Assembly (NCBI GenBank): GCA_025936115.1
Contig: JAICTZ010000009.1
Span: 62,001 to 126,000 of the forward strand
Origin: Polyangiaceae bacterium
Lineage (GTDB): Bacteria > Myxococcota_A > Polyangia > Polyangiales > Polyangiaceae
Length of the DNA stretch: 64,000 nt
Reading direction: 5' to 3'
The notes beneath the pieces were generated by a model, which saw only the letters and a list, made by a program, of their open reading frames with translations, was not told the origin of the DNA and did not search any database. The translations under genes and the position numbers were made by a program. How positions within the stretch are numbered: position 1 is the first letter of the stretch; the number at the start of each line of letters is the position of its first letter. Shown here in pieces: positions 16,370 to 25,367 of this stretch.

Positions 16370-16882
16370 ATGCATTCCACCGATCCCACGACACGCACGG
16401 AGGTCGAGTCGCATTTCCTCGAGCTCCTGAAAAAGTTCAAAACGGCGACGCTCGTCACCGCCGGCCTCGGCGGCGGCCTGCACGGAAGACCGATGGCGAT
16501 CGGCCACATCGAAGACGACGGGACGATGTGGTTCTTGAGCGACATCCAATCCGAAAAAGTAACGGAGCTGGCGAGCGATACGCACGCGCTCGTCTCGCTC
16601 TCCGAATCGGACAAGTATCTGGTCCTGACCGGCGAGGTCGAGGTCGTACGCGATACGGACAAGGCGAAGGCCTTGTGGAAGGAACCGTTCCGCGCCTGGT
16701 TCAAGGGTCCGGACGATCCCGCACTCACGCTGCTGCGCTTCCAGCCGGACGAAGGCGAGTACTGGAACAACGCCGGTGCGCAGGGCATCAAGCAGGCGTT
16801 TCGCGCCGCCAAAGCCTACGTCACCGGTGAGAAGCTCAGGGACACGGCCGACCCCGGCATCCACGGACGCGTGGTGCGCTAA
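16370..16882 (+). CDS. Pyridoxamine 5'-phosphate oxidase family (general stress protein 26-like)
   Basis: 170 residues from ATG 16370, which has AGG six bases upstream; upstream in-frame codons lack family similarity. The split-barrel flavin-binding fold is indicated by HFLELLKKFKTATLVTAG, HGRPMAIGHIEDDGTMWFLSD, KVTELASDTHALVSLSES, KYLVLTGEVEVVRD and FRAWFKGPDDPALTLLRFQPDEGEYWNN. The WF(K)GxDDP..L..L segment is characteristic of the GSP26/YzzA-type subgroup. Members bind FMN or related cofactors and are linked to stress, without a well-defined reaction. Cytoplasmic. Probably monocistronic; shares the divergent promoter region with the YCII-type gene. Confidence 0.85.
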   Translation: MHSTDPTTRTEVESHFLELLKKFKTATLVTAGLGGGLHGRPMAIGHIEDDGTMWFLSDIQSEKVTELASDTHALVSLSESDKYLVLTGEVEVVRDTDKAKALWKEPFRAWFKGPDDPALTLLRFQPDEGEYWNNAGAQGIKQAFRAAKAYVTGEKLRDTADPGIHGRVVR

Positions 16883-16904
16883 CTCGCGCGTCTGGGAACG
16901 CCGT

Positions 16905-17825
16905 TCACGGGTTCGAAGCGCAGTACGCAATACCGCGCGGGGCGAGGACGCAGACTTCGCCGCCGGCGCAGTCTGCGTCGCTGTCGCATAGAATGATCGT
17001 CGGCGGATCACCGGGACTGCCGACGCTCACGTTGCACGTTGTCCGGCAGCTGCTGTGGTTGAAGTGAAAACAACAGACTTCGCCGTCGCCACAGCTTCCC
17101 GGCCCTGAGCAGCTCAGCGTGGCGCCAGTGCTGCAGGTCGTACCGGCCGCCTCGCACGTCGAGGGCGAGCCGCGGCGCTTGCAGCAGACGCTCGCCGCCG
17201 GCTCGCAGAAGATGCCGTCGCAACTGATGCCTCCGGACGTGGTCGTACCGCCCGCGCCGGCGCTGCCGCCCGTCGTACCGCCCGTGCCGCCGTTGGAGCT
17301 GCCGCCGTTGGAGCTGCCGCCGTTGGCGCTGCCGCCGGTCGCGTCGGTGCCGCCCGTCGCATTGCTGGTGCCGCCGCGATTGGCAGTGCCGCCGTTGCCA
17401 GTGCCGCCGATCGCGATATCGCCCGCGGTGCCGCTCATACTGCCGCCGACGTTACTCCCACCGACGCTCGTGGAGTCGCCACCCTGTCCACTCGTGCCGC
17501 CCGTCGAATGTGAACCGCCGTTGCTCGTGCCGCCCGATTGCGTGCCGCCCGTCGAGCGCGTGCCGCCCGTCGAGCGCGTGCCGCCCGCCGAGCGCGTGCC
17601 GCCCGACTGCGAGCCGCCCGTCGAGTGCGTGCCGCCTGTGGTCCCACCTCGTGACGTGCCGCCGGTCTCTACGCTGTCATCGCCTTGGTCCGCACCATAG
17701 CCATACGTGTCGTCAACACCCGGCATGGTGCGGCCGCAGGCACCGAGCGTCGCGAGCCAGACGCTCCCGATCAGGAACGCACACTCCAGCATCGCGCTTT
17801 TCACGAGCCGAGCGTACCCCAGCAC
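16905..17825 (-). CDS. Repeat-rich lipoprotein with Gly/Ser/Thr spacer and Cys-rich C-terminus
   Basis: 306 residues, or about 295 if translation starts at the second Met (MLECAFLIG). A hydrophobic signal ends in LATLGAC, so Cys30 is a likely lipidation site. Residues about 50-200 are almost entirely GGT/GGS/TGG tandem repeats, including RSTGGT and NGGSS units, and should be disordered. The C-terminal 100 residues carry about ten Cys (for example FCEPAASVCCKRRG, CGDGEVCCFHFNHSSC, CDSDADCAGGEVC), spaced like small disulfide-bonded domains. This layout is frequent in myxobacterial surface lipoproteins of unknown function. The gene's repeat DNA makes it a candidate for length variation. No enzymatic motif. 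Confidence 0.8.
   Translation of the reverse strand: MLGYARLVKSAMLECAFLIGSVWLATLGACGRTMPGVDDTYGYGADQGDDSVETGGTSRGGTTGGTHSTGGSQSGGTRSAGGTRSTGGTRSTGGTQSGGTSNGGSHSTGGTSGQGGDSTSVGGSNVGGSMSGTAGDIAIGGTGNGGTANRGGTSNATGGTDATGGSANGGSSNGGSSNGGTGGTTGGSAGAGGTTTSGGISCDGIFCEPAASVCCKRRGSPSTCEAAGTTCSTGATLSCSGPGSCGDGEVCCFHFNHSSCRTTCNVSVGSPGDPPTIILCDSDADCAGGEVCVLAPRGIAYCASNP
17531..17638. repeat. 18-bp-unit coding repeat in the lipoprotein gene
   Basis: Imperfect tandem copies of CGTGCCGCCCGTCGAGCG occur within the lipoprotein gene and encode RSTGGT-type units on the minus strand. The copies are closest to identical near 17545-17590. Confidence 0.6.
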
Positions 17826-17942
17826 GGAAGCGCGCGCCCTGCCGCGATGACGGCGAGCGGCCCCGCTCGGACGCGGCTTTCCTGCAATTTTCCTCCAGAG
17901 TTCGACGCCTCCGCGCGTGAGTCCTCCGCGCGACGAAGATAC

Positions 17943-18782
17943 TTAGAAAGTTCCCGCGACGCCGATACGAGTGTCGTTCTTGCCGGCCATGACGATCGGT
18001 CGCCACTGCAGGCGCGCCTGAACCAACGGCGCTGGGCGTTCGACGGCGAGCACGGCCGTGTCGGTCACGATAGTGCCGACGAGTCCGGCAAGTCCCCCGA
18101 AGGCCACCGACGCATCGACACAGCTCGAATTCTCGTTGCACACGAGCGAGCCCGCCGTGTAGCCGACGATGACGCCGACCGGCGGCAAGAGCACACGCAG
18201 CGCGAGACTCGCGAAACCTTGTTTGACGTTGCCGTGCGCAAAGTGGATGAGCGGAGGCACCGCGAGGTAGGTCACTAATCCGATCGTCGCGGTTGGACGC
18301 GCCGGTTGCGCGAGGATGATCGTGAACGACGCGGCATCGCTCAGAAGAATTTGCCAGCCGTACCACTCGGAGCCACGCGGCTTCGCCGCAGGCTCAGCGG
18401 GACCCGGCGCAGTCGCAGGCGGACGCGGCGCGGCGGGCACTGCATCGAGCTGAACGGGGATTGGAGCAATCTCCGCGGGCACGGGTGCCGCCGGCTCTGG
18501 CAACGGTGTCGCGGTCACCTCGCTCGGCTCTGGCGCTTGCGAGGGGTTCGATGGCGGCGACGCGCTCGCCGCATCCGTGCTCGGCGCGGGCGCCGCCGTC
18601 GTCGGCTCCACTGCGGCGGCGGGGATTGGGCTGTCGCCCACATCCGCACGGGAACTCAGAGCGACGGATTCGACCCCAAAGAACGCGAGTGCGACCACTC
18701 CAGCCCTGAAGATCCCTGACACCACGAACACTGAGACTGCAAACAACGGACCAGTGCGTACAAAACCGAGGCGATGCGCCAC
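17943..18782 (-). CDS. Hypothetical membrane protein with Pro/Ala-rich segment
   Basis: About 279 residues from GTG 18782; the frame stays open to ATG 18842, but that start would overlap the ATG and promoter of the divergent gene. An N-terminal hydrophobic segment (FAVSVFVVSGIFRAGVVALAFFG) is followed by a Pro/Ala/Thr-rich linker of about 80 residues. A C-terminal hydrophobic region contains probable membrane segments (ASFTIILAQPA, IGLVTYLAVPPLIHF, LALRVLLPPVGVIVGYTAGSL, FGGLAGLVGTIVTDTAVL). The ending resembles the C-terminal half of many myxobacterial proteins with a trailing GVAGTF. No catalytic motif and no recognised family. Confidence 0.65.
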   Translation of the reverse strand: MAHRLGFVRTGPLFAVSVFVVSGIFRAGVVALAFFGVESVALSSRADVGDSPIPAAAVEPTTAAPAPSTDAASASPPSNPSQAPEPSEVTATPLPEPAAPVPAEIAPIPVQLDAVPAAPRPPATAPGPAEPAAKPRGSEWYGWQILLSDAASFTIILAQPARPTATIGLVTYLAVPPLIHFAHGNVKQGFASLALRVLLPPVGVIVGYTAGSLVCNENSSCVDASVAFGGLAGLVGTIVTDTAVLAVERPAPLVQARLQWRPIVMAGKNDTRIGVAGTF

Positions 18783-18803
18783 GCCGAGTGGCGGTTTCGA
18801 GGA

Positions 18804-18831
18804 TTGACGCCGCCCGGAGCGCGGCTCTAAT
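18804..18831 (+). promoter_or_regulatory. Sigma-70-like promoter next to the start of the SMP-30-like gene
   Basis: TTGACG (18804-18809), a 16-bp spacer and TCTAAT (18826-18831). The predicted start of transcription is within a few bases of ATG 18841, so the mRNA would be leaderless or nearly so. Confidence 0.5.
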
Positions 18832-18840
18832 CCCGTGCCC

Positions 18841-19869
18841 ATGATGCGACGTAGCGTTCAAACTGCTCTCTCGGTACTCACTCTGACACTCGCCGCGTGC
18901 GGTGGGTCCACGCCGCCCGCCCCGGCGGCGCCGCCGCCTCCTCCTCCGGCAGCAGCGGCGCCGACCGCCTCGGCGGATCCGGTCGGCATGCCGGCCTCGC
19001 CGCCCACGGGGACGCCCACGACGCCGACCGCGCCGGGCGATCCGCCCGCGTCCACGCCCGTGTGGAAAGTGAGCGAAGGGATCTCCACGCCCGAGAGCGT
19101 GCTCTACGACTCCGTCGGCGATCGCTATCTCGTCTCGAACATCAACGGCAGCCCGACGGGCGTCGACAATAATGGTTACATCAGCGAGCTCTCACCCGAC
19201 GGCAAAGTCGTCAAGGCGAAATTCATCGAGGGCGGCGCCGGCAAGACCAAGCTCGACGCACCGAAGGGCACCGCCATTTCCAATGGCGTGCTCTACGTGA
19301 GCGACATCACCGTCGTTCGCAAATTCGACGCCAAGACCGGCGCGCCCAAGGGCGACATCCCGGTCAAAGATGCCGTGTTTTTGAACGACATCGCGATCGC
19401 CCCCGACGGTCGCGTGTTCGTTTCCGATTCGGGCATGAAAGTCGGCGAAAAGGGCCTCGAGCCCGCCGGCGGCGACGCCGTCTACGTCATCGACAAGACG
19501 GGCAAAGTGAAGCCCGTCGCGAAGGCCAAGGACCTCAACGCGCCCAACGGACTCGCGTTGCTCGACAAGAAGCTCGTCGTCGTCGCGCTCGGCTCGGACG
19601 AGGCCTACACGCTCGACGACAAGGGTCAAAAGCAGGAACTCACGCACTTGCCCAAGGGCGGCCTCGACGGCGTCGATGTGGTGGGCGACGAGCTCATCAT
19701 CTCGAGCTGGCAGGGCTCGGCCGTGTATCGCGGCAAGCTCGGCGGCACGTTCGTGCCGGTTCTCTACGGCGTGAAATCGCCGGCCGACATCGGGTTCGAC
19801 TCGAAGCGTAACCGCGTGCTCGTGCCGCATTTCACGGAAAACTCGGTCGAGGCGTTCGATCTGAAGTGA
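18841..19869 (+). CDS. SMP-30/gluconolactonase-like beta-propeller lipoprotein
   Basis: 342 residues from ATG 18841. The signal peptide ends in TLTLAAC, giving lipid-modified Cys20. A Pro/Ala-rich tether (about 23-70) follows, then a six-bladed beta-propeller pattern (PESVLYDSVGDRYLVSNINGSP, LDAPKGTAISNGVLYVSDIT, VFLNDIAIAPDGRVFVSDSG, DLNAPNGLALLDKKLVVVAL). The repeated LYVSD/NGLA signatures are those of SMP-30 and strictosidine-synthase-like proteins, which hydrolyse lactones or bind ligands. The protein should be anchored in the cell envelope, facing the periplasm or the outside. The substrate is unknown. The gene appears monocistronic, with its own near-leaderless promoter and a hairpin after the stop. 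Confidence 0.82.
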   Translation: MMRRSVQTALSVLTLTLAACGGSTPPAPAAPPPPPPAAAAPTASADPVGMPASPPTGTPTTPTAPGDPPASTPVWKVSEGISTPESVLYDSVGDRYLVSNINGSPTGVDNNGYISELSPDGKVVKAKFIEGGAGKTKLDAPKGTAISNGVLYVSDITVVRKFDAKTGAPKGDIPVKDAVFLNDIAIAPDGRVFVSDSGMKVGEKGLEPAGGDAVYVIDKTGKVKPVAKAKDLNAPNGLALLDKKLVVVALGSDEAYTLDDKGQKQELTHLPKGGLDGVDVVGDELIISSWQGSAVYRGKLGGTFVPVLYGVKSPADIGFDSKRNRVLVPHFTENSVEAFDLK

Positions 19870-19882
19870 CGGCGAGCGCGGC

Positions 19883-19914
19883 CGCCGGGTGCATCGCGAC
19901 AGGTGCGCCCGGCG
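19883..19914. terminator. Hairpin between convergent genes
   Basis: CGCCGGGTGCA (19883-19893) pairs with TGCGCCCGGCG (19904-19914), 11 bp including one G-T pair, with a 10-nt loop, starting 14 nt after the stop of the beta-propeller gene. No T-run, so termination efficiency is uncertain. Confidence 0.45.
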
Positions 19915-19975
19915 ACTCGCGCAGCATGACGACGAGGTGCGCCGCCATGATGGCCAAGGGCGCCGTCGCCGGTTT

Positions 19976-21055
19976 TCAGCGCTGAATGCGCGCGGAGCCG
20001 CCCGCGGCGAGCGCGCGCACTTCCTCGAGCGTGGCCATCGTCGTGTCACCCGGGTAGGTCGCGACGAGCGCGCCGTGAGCCAAGCCGAGCCGCAGCGCCT
20101 CGTCGAGGTTCGAGCCGCCGAGCAAGCCGAAAAAGAGACCCGACGCGAAAGCGTCGCCGCTGCCGACGCGATCGAGCACATCGATATCCATGCTGGGTGC
20201 GAGCGCGCCCTTGCCGTTCGACCAGGCGGCGGCGCCGAGCTCGTGCCGATTCGTCGAACGCACGTCACGCAGCGTCGTCGCGAATACCTTCACGTTCGGG
20301 AAGCGCCGCTGCATGCGCTCGGCCGCGCCGAAAAATCCGGAGGGGTCGAGGGTCGAGCGAGCGTAGACGACCGGACCGTGCATGCCGAGCTCGCGATCGA
20401 GCGCCGTTTCGTAACCCAAGACGATGTCCGAAAGCTCCGCGATGCGCGCAAAAGCGCGCGCGGCTTCGGCGGCGCCCCCGCGCACGTGCCAGAGCTTTTC
20501 GCGATAGTTCAGATCGAAGCTCGTGACGGCGCCGGCGGCTTTGGCGGCCGTCATGGCCTCGACGATGAGCTCGGTCGTCTGCGGCGACAGCGCCGCGAAG
20601 ATGCCCCCCGTGTGGAACCAGCGCACGCCGCGCGCGAAGATGCCGGGCCAATCGAAATCGCCGGGCCCGAGCTCGGCGGCGGCTTCGTTCGCGCGATTGT
20701 AAAACACGACGGGCGGGCGCACGCCGTAGCCGCGGTCGCTGTACACGGTGGCGAGATTGGGGCCCCGGACGCCGTCATGCGCAAACCGGCGGTAAAAGGT
20801 CGCGACGCCGAGCGCGCGCACCCGTTCCACGACGAGCTCTCCTATGGGGTAATCGACCATCGCCGTCGCGATCGCCGTGCGCAGCCGAAAGCACGCGGCG
20901 AGGTTCGCGGCGACGTTGAACTCGCCGCCGCTCACGTGAATGGCGCACTCGGCGGCCTTGCGAAACGGCACGACGCCAGGGTCGAGCCGGTGCACGAGGG
21001 CGCCGAGCGCCACCAGATCGAGCGCGCCGTCCGGCCGAATGTCGAGTCCACTCAT
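19976..21055 (-). CDS. PfkB-family sugar kinase (2-keto-3-deoxygluconate kinase-like)
   Basis: A 359-residue ribokinase-family enzyme that should phosphorylate a sugar or sugar acid with ATP. Features: the N-terminal substrate region SGGEFNVAANLAACFRL, FDLNYREKLW in the middle, and the signature DRVGSGDAFASGLFFGLL, with catalytic base D301 in the GxGD anion hole. The FDLNYR and GYETAL segments resemble KdgK-type kinases more than fructokinases. Cytoplasmic. It is not clustered with an aldolase or transporter, so the pathway (possibly uronate or KDG use) is inference. Start ATG 21055. It converges on the beta-propeller gene. Confidence 0.88.
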   Translation of the reverse strand: MSGLDIRPDGALDLVALGALVHRLDPGVVPFRKAAECAIHVSGGEFNVAANLAACFRLRTAIATAMVDYPIGELVVERVRALGVATFYRRFAHDGVRGPNLATVYSDRGYGVRPPVVFYNRANEAAAELGPGDFDWPGIFARGVRWFHTGGIFAALSPQTTELIVEAMTAAKAAGAVTSFDLNYREKLWHVRGGAAEAARAFARIAELSDIVLGYETALDRELGMHGPVVYARSTLDPSGFFGAAERMQRRFPNVKVFATTLRDVRSTNRHELGAAAWSNGKGALAPSMDIDVLDRVGSGDAFASGLFFGLLGGSNLDEALRLGLAHGALVATYPGDTTMATLEEVRALAAGGSARIQR

Positions 21056-21163
21056 CGCCCCGGACTATGGCGCGGGCGGCGGCGCGGACGCAATCAGCCT
21101 CGGGGCAGAGCGACGAAGCGACCGAAGCGGCGCGACGCCCGCGCCCAACAGCCGGGCGACCGT

Positions 21164-23119
21164 TCACCACCACATCGTGGCTTCCACTTTGAAGACGTTG
21201 AGATCAGGCCGGGTTACCCCCGTCGCGCGCGTTTCGTGGCGTTGTTTGCCGGTCGTCGTCCCAAAGCCGTCATACGGGACCGGCGACGGTGGCGGCCGGG
21301 TGCAGCGCCACTGCGAGAGCGGGTCGGGGTTCGGCACGGTACCGGTGCCGGTGCTGACGGTCGTGGGTTCGCACTCGCGCTGGTCGTAAAAATAACGCGA
21401 GTAGCCGAACGTAATACGCTCGTGAGTCACCCAGGCCGACTTGAAGGAGACGCGTGGCGACAGAATCGAGAAGTTCTCTTCAGGTAGGTGATTGTTCGGC
21501 ATCACGCGATCGAAGCGGACGGCCGGTGTGAGCCAGGGCAGCACTTGAAACGCGACGTCGGCGCCGAACTTGGTCTTGGTGACCGAATAGCCCGCAGGCG
21601 ACGCGTTCCACAGGGCGGTCGGAGACGAGCCGAGGTCGCGAGCTGCCTTGGTCGTGTCGCGCGACTCGCTGTTCACGAACGCGACCATGCCGTAAAGCTT
21701 CACGATCAGATCCTGCCCCGCACCCCAAAACCGCTGACCGCCGGTGATCTGCTGCCGAAAGTTCGCGAGGCTGAATTCGTAGTGCGCGTGCAGGGCGTCG
21801 ATCTTGCCGTTGCCGTCGCTGCAGGCGTTGGGGTCGAGCTGCGTCCAATTTTCTGGTTTCGTCGTGCCGGGCGTGGCGGGCGGCGCCGGCGTAGGATTCT
21901 TCGCCGCGGCGCAATTGGGGCTGTCGAGGTAGTTGCCGTCGACGCCGAGGTCGTACTCGCCGCCACCGGAGAAGCTCAGCGCTTCGATCGCGCGCGACAC
22001 GGTGAGGGCATAGCTCGCGCCGACATGTGAGTAAGCGCCGTAGATGTAACCAAAGGCGCCAATCTCCGCGCGCGCCTCGGCGCCGGTTACCCAGAGATAA
22101 CCCGCGGGCAGACCGTTGCGCGGCGCGTAGTCGTCCGCACCCTGCCCGGCTCCGCCGCTCGTTCGATACTCTTCTTGCGACCAAGACATGAGGTAATGCG
22201 CGCCGATTTCGAGGTCTCGCCCGTGCTTGAGCGCCAGGTGCTCGTGGTGGAGCATCGTGAAGCGCGCGTTGTTGTAAATGTTGGGGTCCGGTTTCTTGCT
22301 GCCGAAACCCTGCTCGAACGCGAGCGTCCAGGCGGGCGTCACGTCGTAGTCGACGTGCGCGGTCTCACCCATGACGTGCGTGCGTCCGAACATGTACATG
22401 TCGTATTCGCCCGAGTCGTAGCGACCCGACATGCCGTACTTGTCGACGATGGCGCCCGCTTTCGCCCAAAGACGCACGTTTTCCCAGGGTAGCGTCGGCG
22501 TGAGCGTCACGTACGCTTGCGTGATGCCCCAGTTCGCTTCGTAGTCGTTGAAGCCAGATTCGGTCAGGTTGTACGAGCCGAAGCCGACCGTCCCACTGGC
22601 GAGCGAATTGCCGAAGGAGAAGAACGCCTCCGCCCACGAGCGGGGATTGTGCTGCGTCGTTTGAAAGCTCAACGTTTGATCGTCGGGCACGGTGGCTTCG
22701 TGAATGGTCGTGTGTGTCCCGCTCACGTCGTAGCCGTTCGTGTCCGAGGGGCGGCGTTCGCCGATGCCGAAGCGCAGCGGCGCGCGCAGGAAGCCGTGGT
22801 AGCCGAATTTCCAGCCGCTTTCGTCGCTCTTCGCGGGCGCGGGCACGCTGGGCGGTGCCACGGTCGCGGGACGCGCCGACGCGGGATTCGGCGGCAATGT
22901 CGCGGGTTCGGACGTCGCGAGCTCTTCGCCGGCGCCGGGCGGCGGCTGAGCAGCCTCCGGTGCCGCGGGTGCGGCGGGCGGCGCGTGCGCAGCGGGCGCG
23001 GCGTCCGCATCGGGTTCGGCGTGCGCGACATTTGCGAAGAGTAGGATTTGAACGAGCGTGACGATGAAGCGGAGCCGACACGGCGACGTGCGCCGCGGAG
23101 GCATTGCGTTCTGATGCAT
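21164..23119 (-). CDS. Putative outer-membrane beta-barrel protein (porin-like)
   Basis: 651 residues. A cleavable signal (FIVTLVQILLFANVAHA) is followed by a Pro/Ala-rich stretch of about 70 residues and then a long region of alternating beta-strands rich in Tyr, Trp and Gly. Examples are WKFGYHGFLRAPLRFGIGE, NWGITQAYVTLTPTLPWENV, YDVTPAWTLAFEQGFG and ITFGYSRYFYDQRE. The protein ends in VFKVEATMWW, an aromatic terminus of the kind recognised by the BAM machinery. This supports an outer-membrane barrel. An alternative Met (MPPRR) lies five residues in. No pore signature identifies the substrate; similar proteins are common, uncharacterised myxobacterial products. Upstream 23120-23258 is the likely promoter region. 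Confidence 0.75.
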   Translation of the reverse strand: MHQNAMPPRRTSPCRLRFIVTLVQILLFANVAHAEPDADAAPAAHAPPAAPAAPEAAQPPPGAGEELATSEPATLPPNPASARPATVAPPSVPAPAKSDESGWKFGYHGFLRAPLRFGIGERRPSDTNGYDVSGTHTTIHEATVPDDQTLSFQTTQHNPRSWAEAFFSFGNSLASGTVGFGSYNLTESGFNDYEANWGITQAYVTLTPTLPWENVRLWAKAGAIVDKYGMSGRYDSGEYDMYMFGRTHVMGETAHVDYDVTPAWTLAFEQGFGSKKPDPNIYNNARFTMLHHEHLALKHGRDLEIGAHYLMSWSQEEYRTSGGAGQGADDYAPRNGLPAGYLWVTGAEARAEIGAFGYIYGAYSHVGASYALTVSRAIEALSFSGGGEYDLGVDGNYLDSPNCAAAKNPTPAPPATPGTTKPENWTQLDPNACSDGNGKIDALHAHYEFSLANFRQQITGGQRFWGAGQDLIVKLYGMVAFVNSESRDTTKAARDLGSSPTALWNASPAGYSVTKTKFGADVAFQVLPWLTPAVRFDRVMPNNHLPEENFSILSPRVSFKSAWVTHERITFGYSRYFYDQRECEPTTVSTGTGTVPNPDPLSQWRCTRPPPSPVPYDGFGTTTGKQRHETRATGVTRPDLNVFKVEATMWW

Positions 23120-23258
23120 GAGCGCGCACGAACTGCAACCGATGTGCCGCTCCGCGCATGCGCGATTCGGTGCGTGAAAATGCGATCACCGGAGTCTTCA
23201 CGTCGAGAGCGCGAGTCGCGTGGACGTTCGCGTGGACGCTCGTCGGACGTCCGCTCGA

Positions 23259-24269
23259 CTATTCACGCAGGAACGTGAAGTTACTGATGCAGAAGCCGTA
23301 ACCGAAGTGCGCGCCAACGACAGGGTCCGAGGCTGCGAACGAGGGCACGTGAAATTGAATCCCGAGCAGTCGCGTCGGGTCGAACGCGATGTTGTTCTCG
23401 CTTGGATCGTCGACGGGCGCGCCGTTGACTTCACTGAACGGGATCTCGTTGTGACCTACGTGGACCGGACTGTTGTTTTCTTCCGGTCTACCGCTGAAAA
23501 TTTCGGGAGCGTCCCAGTAGGGGGAACCGTCGGGATGTTCCTCACTGGGTGTGGGCTTGTCCGGGAAGTCGACCGGCGAGCTATCGGCGCCGCCTCGCGC
23601 GACGGGCGTATCGCCGCGCTTTAGACCAGCCGACCCCTTGTTGGGAGGTAGGCTCGTGTTGTCGGGTAAGACGACGGGAAATTCGACGCGCAGCCACGGC
23701 CCACCGCGGTCGCCGTCGTCGAGCAACTCGAAGTCGAAGGCCACGCCCGTCACGTGGTGTAGGTGCGCGTCCCAGGCGTCACGCGCGAGCGGATCGCGCG
23801 TAGAGCTCGATTGATCCGGCCCCGAGTCGAGGTGGAAGTCGAGACCGATACCCGCGCCCCACATATTCGAATAGTCGGGGCTATTCGCGCTGCAATTGAA
23901 GATGCCCGACCCGCAGCGCACCACCTCCCCGACCCTGCCGACCGTGCACATCACGCCGTTCTGGTTCGGAAAGTTCAAAGACGGCAGCGGCTCGGGCCAA
24001 GCAACGACCGAGCATTGCTCGTCCGTGTGCATGCCGATTTGGGTACACGACTGCGGATAGTCGTAATTGTCACCGTACGAAAACCACCGCCCGTGAAGGT
24101 CGAGCTCGGACACATCGACGCGCCCCACGCTGTCGGGCAACACCTCGATCCCAGGATCTACGGTTTTCACGTCGTAGCACCCCGGCGCGACCACGAGCGC
24201 CCACGCTGCGAGCAGTCCCCGGACCCAACCCTCAACCCCAAAAAACGTCTTTACCACTTGGCCCCCCAC
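23259..24269 (-). CDS. Hypothetical lipoprotein or secreted protein
   Basis: 336 residues. The hydrophobic N-terminus (GLLAAWALVVAPGC) ends at Cys31, a weak lipobox. The rest is an acidic, Pro/Gly/Asp-rich soluble domain with about seven further Cys, including CTQIGMHTDEQC and CSANSP, and a C-terminal segment GIQFHVPSF...FGYGFCISNFTFL resembling a carbohydrate-binding-like beta-sandwich end. Similar endings occur in myxobacterial surface proteins, but no family is recognised. The first 19 nt overlap the end of the upstream TPR-PEGA gene; starting at GTG codons 5-6 would shorten the overlap. The two genes are probably co-transcribed. Confidence 0.7.
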   Translation of the reverse strand: MGGQVVKTFFGVEGWVRGLLAAWALVVAPGCYDVKTVDPGIEVLPDSVGRVDVSELDLHGRWFSYGDNYDYPQSCTQIGMHTDEQCSVVAWPEPLPSLNFPNQNGVMCTVGRVGEVVRCGSGIFNCSANSPDYSNMWGAGIGLDFHLDSGPDQSSSTRDPLARDAWDAHLHHVTGVAFDFELLDDGDRGGPWLRVEFPVVLPDNTSLPPNKGSAGLKRGDTPVARGGADSSPVDFPDKPTPSEEHPDGSPYWDAPEIFSGRPEENNSPVHVGHNEIPFSEVNGAPVDDPSENNIAFDPTRLLGIQFHVPSFAASDPVVGAHFGYGFCISNFTFLRE

Positions 24270-25312
24270 GAAACCCGCAGCGAATCACGCGTCACCGCAA
24301 CGTTCGGCAACTCGAAGCGCGGCGCCGCGGCATGTTCACTGCGCGAGGCCTGATCGACCACGACGAGCACGGTGCCCGCCGCCACGAGCGCGCCCGAGGC
24401 GACGCCGAGCACCACCGTCACGACGCTCGCGTGCTGGATCGAGCTGGCAAGCTCGTTGTTTTCGACCTGTCGCTCGGACCGCCCCGGGGACGTGTCCGTC
24501 TCGAGCGCGGCTTCGTTCGCGCGATATTGCTCGACGCGGCCGTGATTCCAGACGTAGTGCGCCACCGTCGCGCCGCCGAGCACGACGCCCGCGCCGATGA
24601 GCACGTAGCCCGTGGGGAACGGCGCCCTGGCGCGGTCGTTCTCACCCTTTGCCTGGGCGGCGACGGGCGGCAGAAGCGGCTTCGTCTCCGCATCTTTCGT
24701 CGGCGCCTGCCCTGCGTTCGGTGCGTTCGGTGCGTTCGGTGCGTTCGGCCGCCGCAAATCCGGCAGCTCGAGGCGGAGCTCCGTCTTCTGGCCCTCGCGC
24801 ACCACCACGACGCGCGTCTCGGCTGCCGCGCCGGGCCGGCTCGCGGAGACCACGTGGCTCCCCGCCGTGAGCGTCAGCGGCTTCGCGAGCGGCGTCGCCC
24901 CGATGTCGGCGCCGTCCACCGCAATGTGCGCCCCAGACGGCGTCGTCGTGACGCTGAGCTCGGCAAACGACGAACGCAGCTGCGCCAGTTGACGCTCGAC
25001 CTCGCCACGGCGCCCGGGCGGCACCTTGTCCTTACCGTCCTCGAGGTAGCGCTCGAGGGCATCCATCGCTTTTTGGGGACGGCCGAGCTCCACGTCCGCC
25101 TGTCCGATGTTGTAGAGCACCGCAAAATTGGGACTGAGCGCGTAAGCGCGTTCGAACTCGTCGAGTGCAGTCTGGTAGTCACCCCGATCGGCGAGCTCGA
25201 GTCCGTGCTGGTAATGCTCGCCTGCGGCCTTGCGCGGGTCCTCGGCGTGCGCGACCGTGGCCGCTCCGAGCGTGAACGCGAACGCGAGGGAGAGACCTAA
25301 GAGTCGCTGCAT
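24251..25312 (-). CDS. TPR and PEGA domain envelope protein
   Basis: 353 residues. The signal peptide (MQRLLGLSLAFAFTLGAATVAHA) has a type I cleavage site near AHA-ED. TPR repeats follow (about 28-115: EHYQHGLELADRGDYQTALDEFERAYALSP, AVLYNIGQADVELGRPQKAMDALERYL), then a PEGA domain (about 120-165: LSVTTTPSGAHIAVDGADIGATPLAKP). A linker with four NAP repeats comes next, then two hydrophobic helices near the C-terminus (TGYVLIGAGVVLGGATVAHYVW; VVTVVLGVASGALVAAGTVLVVV). PEGA domains are thought to bind surface carbohydrate or protein. The same architecture recurs at 45679-46755 and 46765-47790. Confidence 0.82.
   Translation of the reverse strand: MQRLLGLSLAFAFTLGAATVAHAEDPRKAAGEHYQHGLELADRGDYQTALDEFERAYALSPNFAVLYNIGQADVELGRPQKAMDALERYLEDGKDKVPPGRRGEVERQLAQLRSSFAELSVTTTPSGAHIAVDGADIGATPLAKPLTLTAGSHVVSASRPGAAAETRVVVVREGQKTELRLELPDLRRPNAPNAPNAPNAGQAPTKDAETKPLLPPVAAQAKGENDRARAPFPTGYVLIGAGVVLGGATVAHYVWNHGRVEQYRANEAALETDTSPGRSERQVENNELASSIQHASVVTVVLGVASGALVAAGTVLVVVDQASRSEHAAAPRFELPNVAVTRDSLRVSWGAKW
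24714..24749. repeat. 9-bp tandem repeat, four copies
   Basis: GCGTTCGGT three times and GCGTTCGGC once, in frame, encoding the NAP tripeptide repeats of the TPR-PEGA protein linker. Confidence 0.85.
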
Positions 25313-25367
25313 GCGGAGAGTCGTGGTGATGGCCGCCCCGTGTGCAGGTAGCGTGCCCGAAGAAAGC

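Noticed and set aside
19889..21487. 532-codon plus-strand frame opposite the PfkB kinase
   Set aside because: Shadow of the minus-strand kinase and porin genes; composition is not protein-like.
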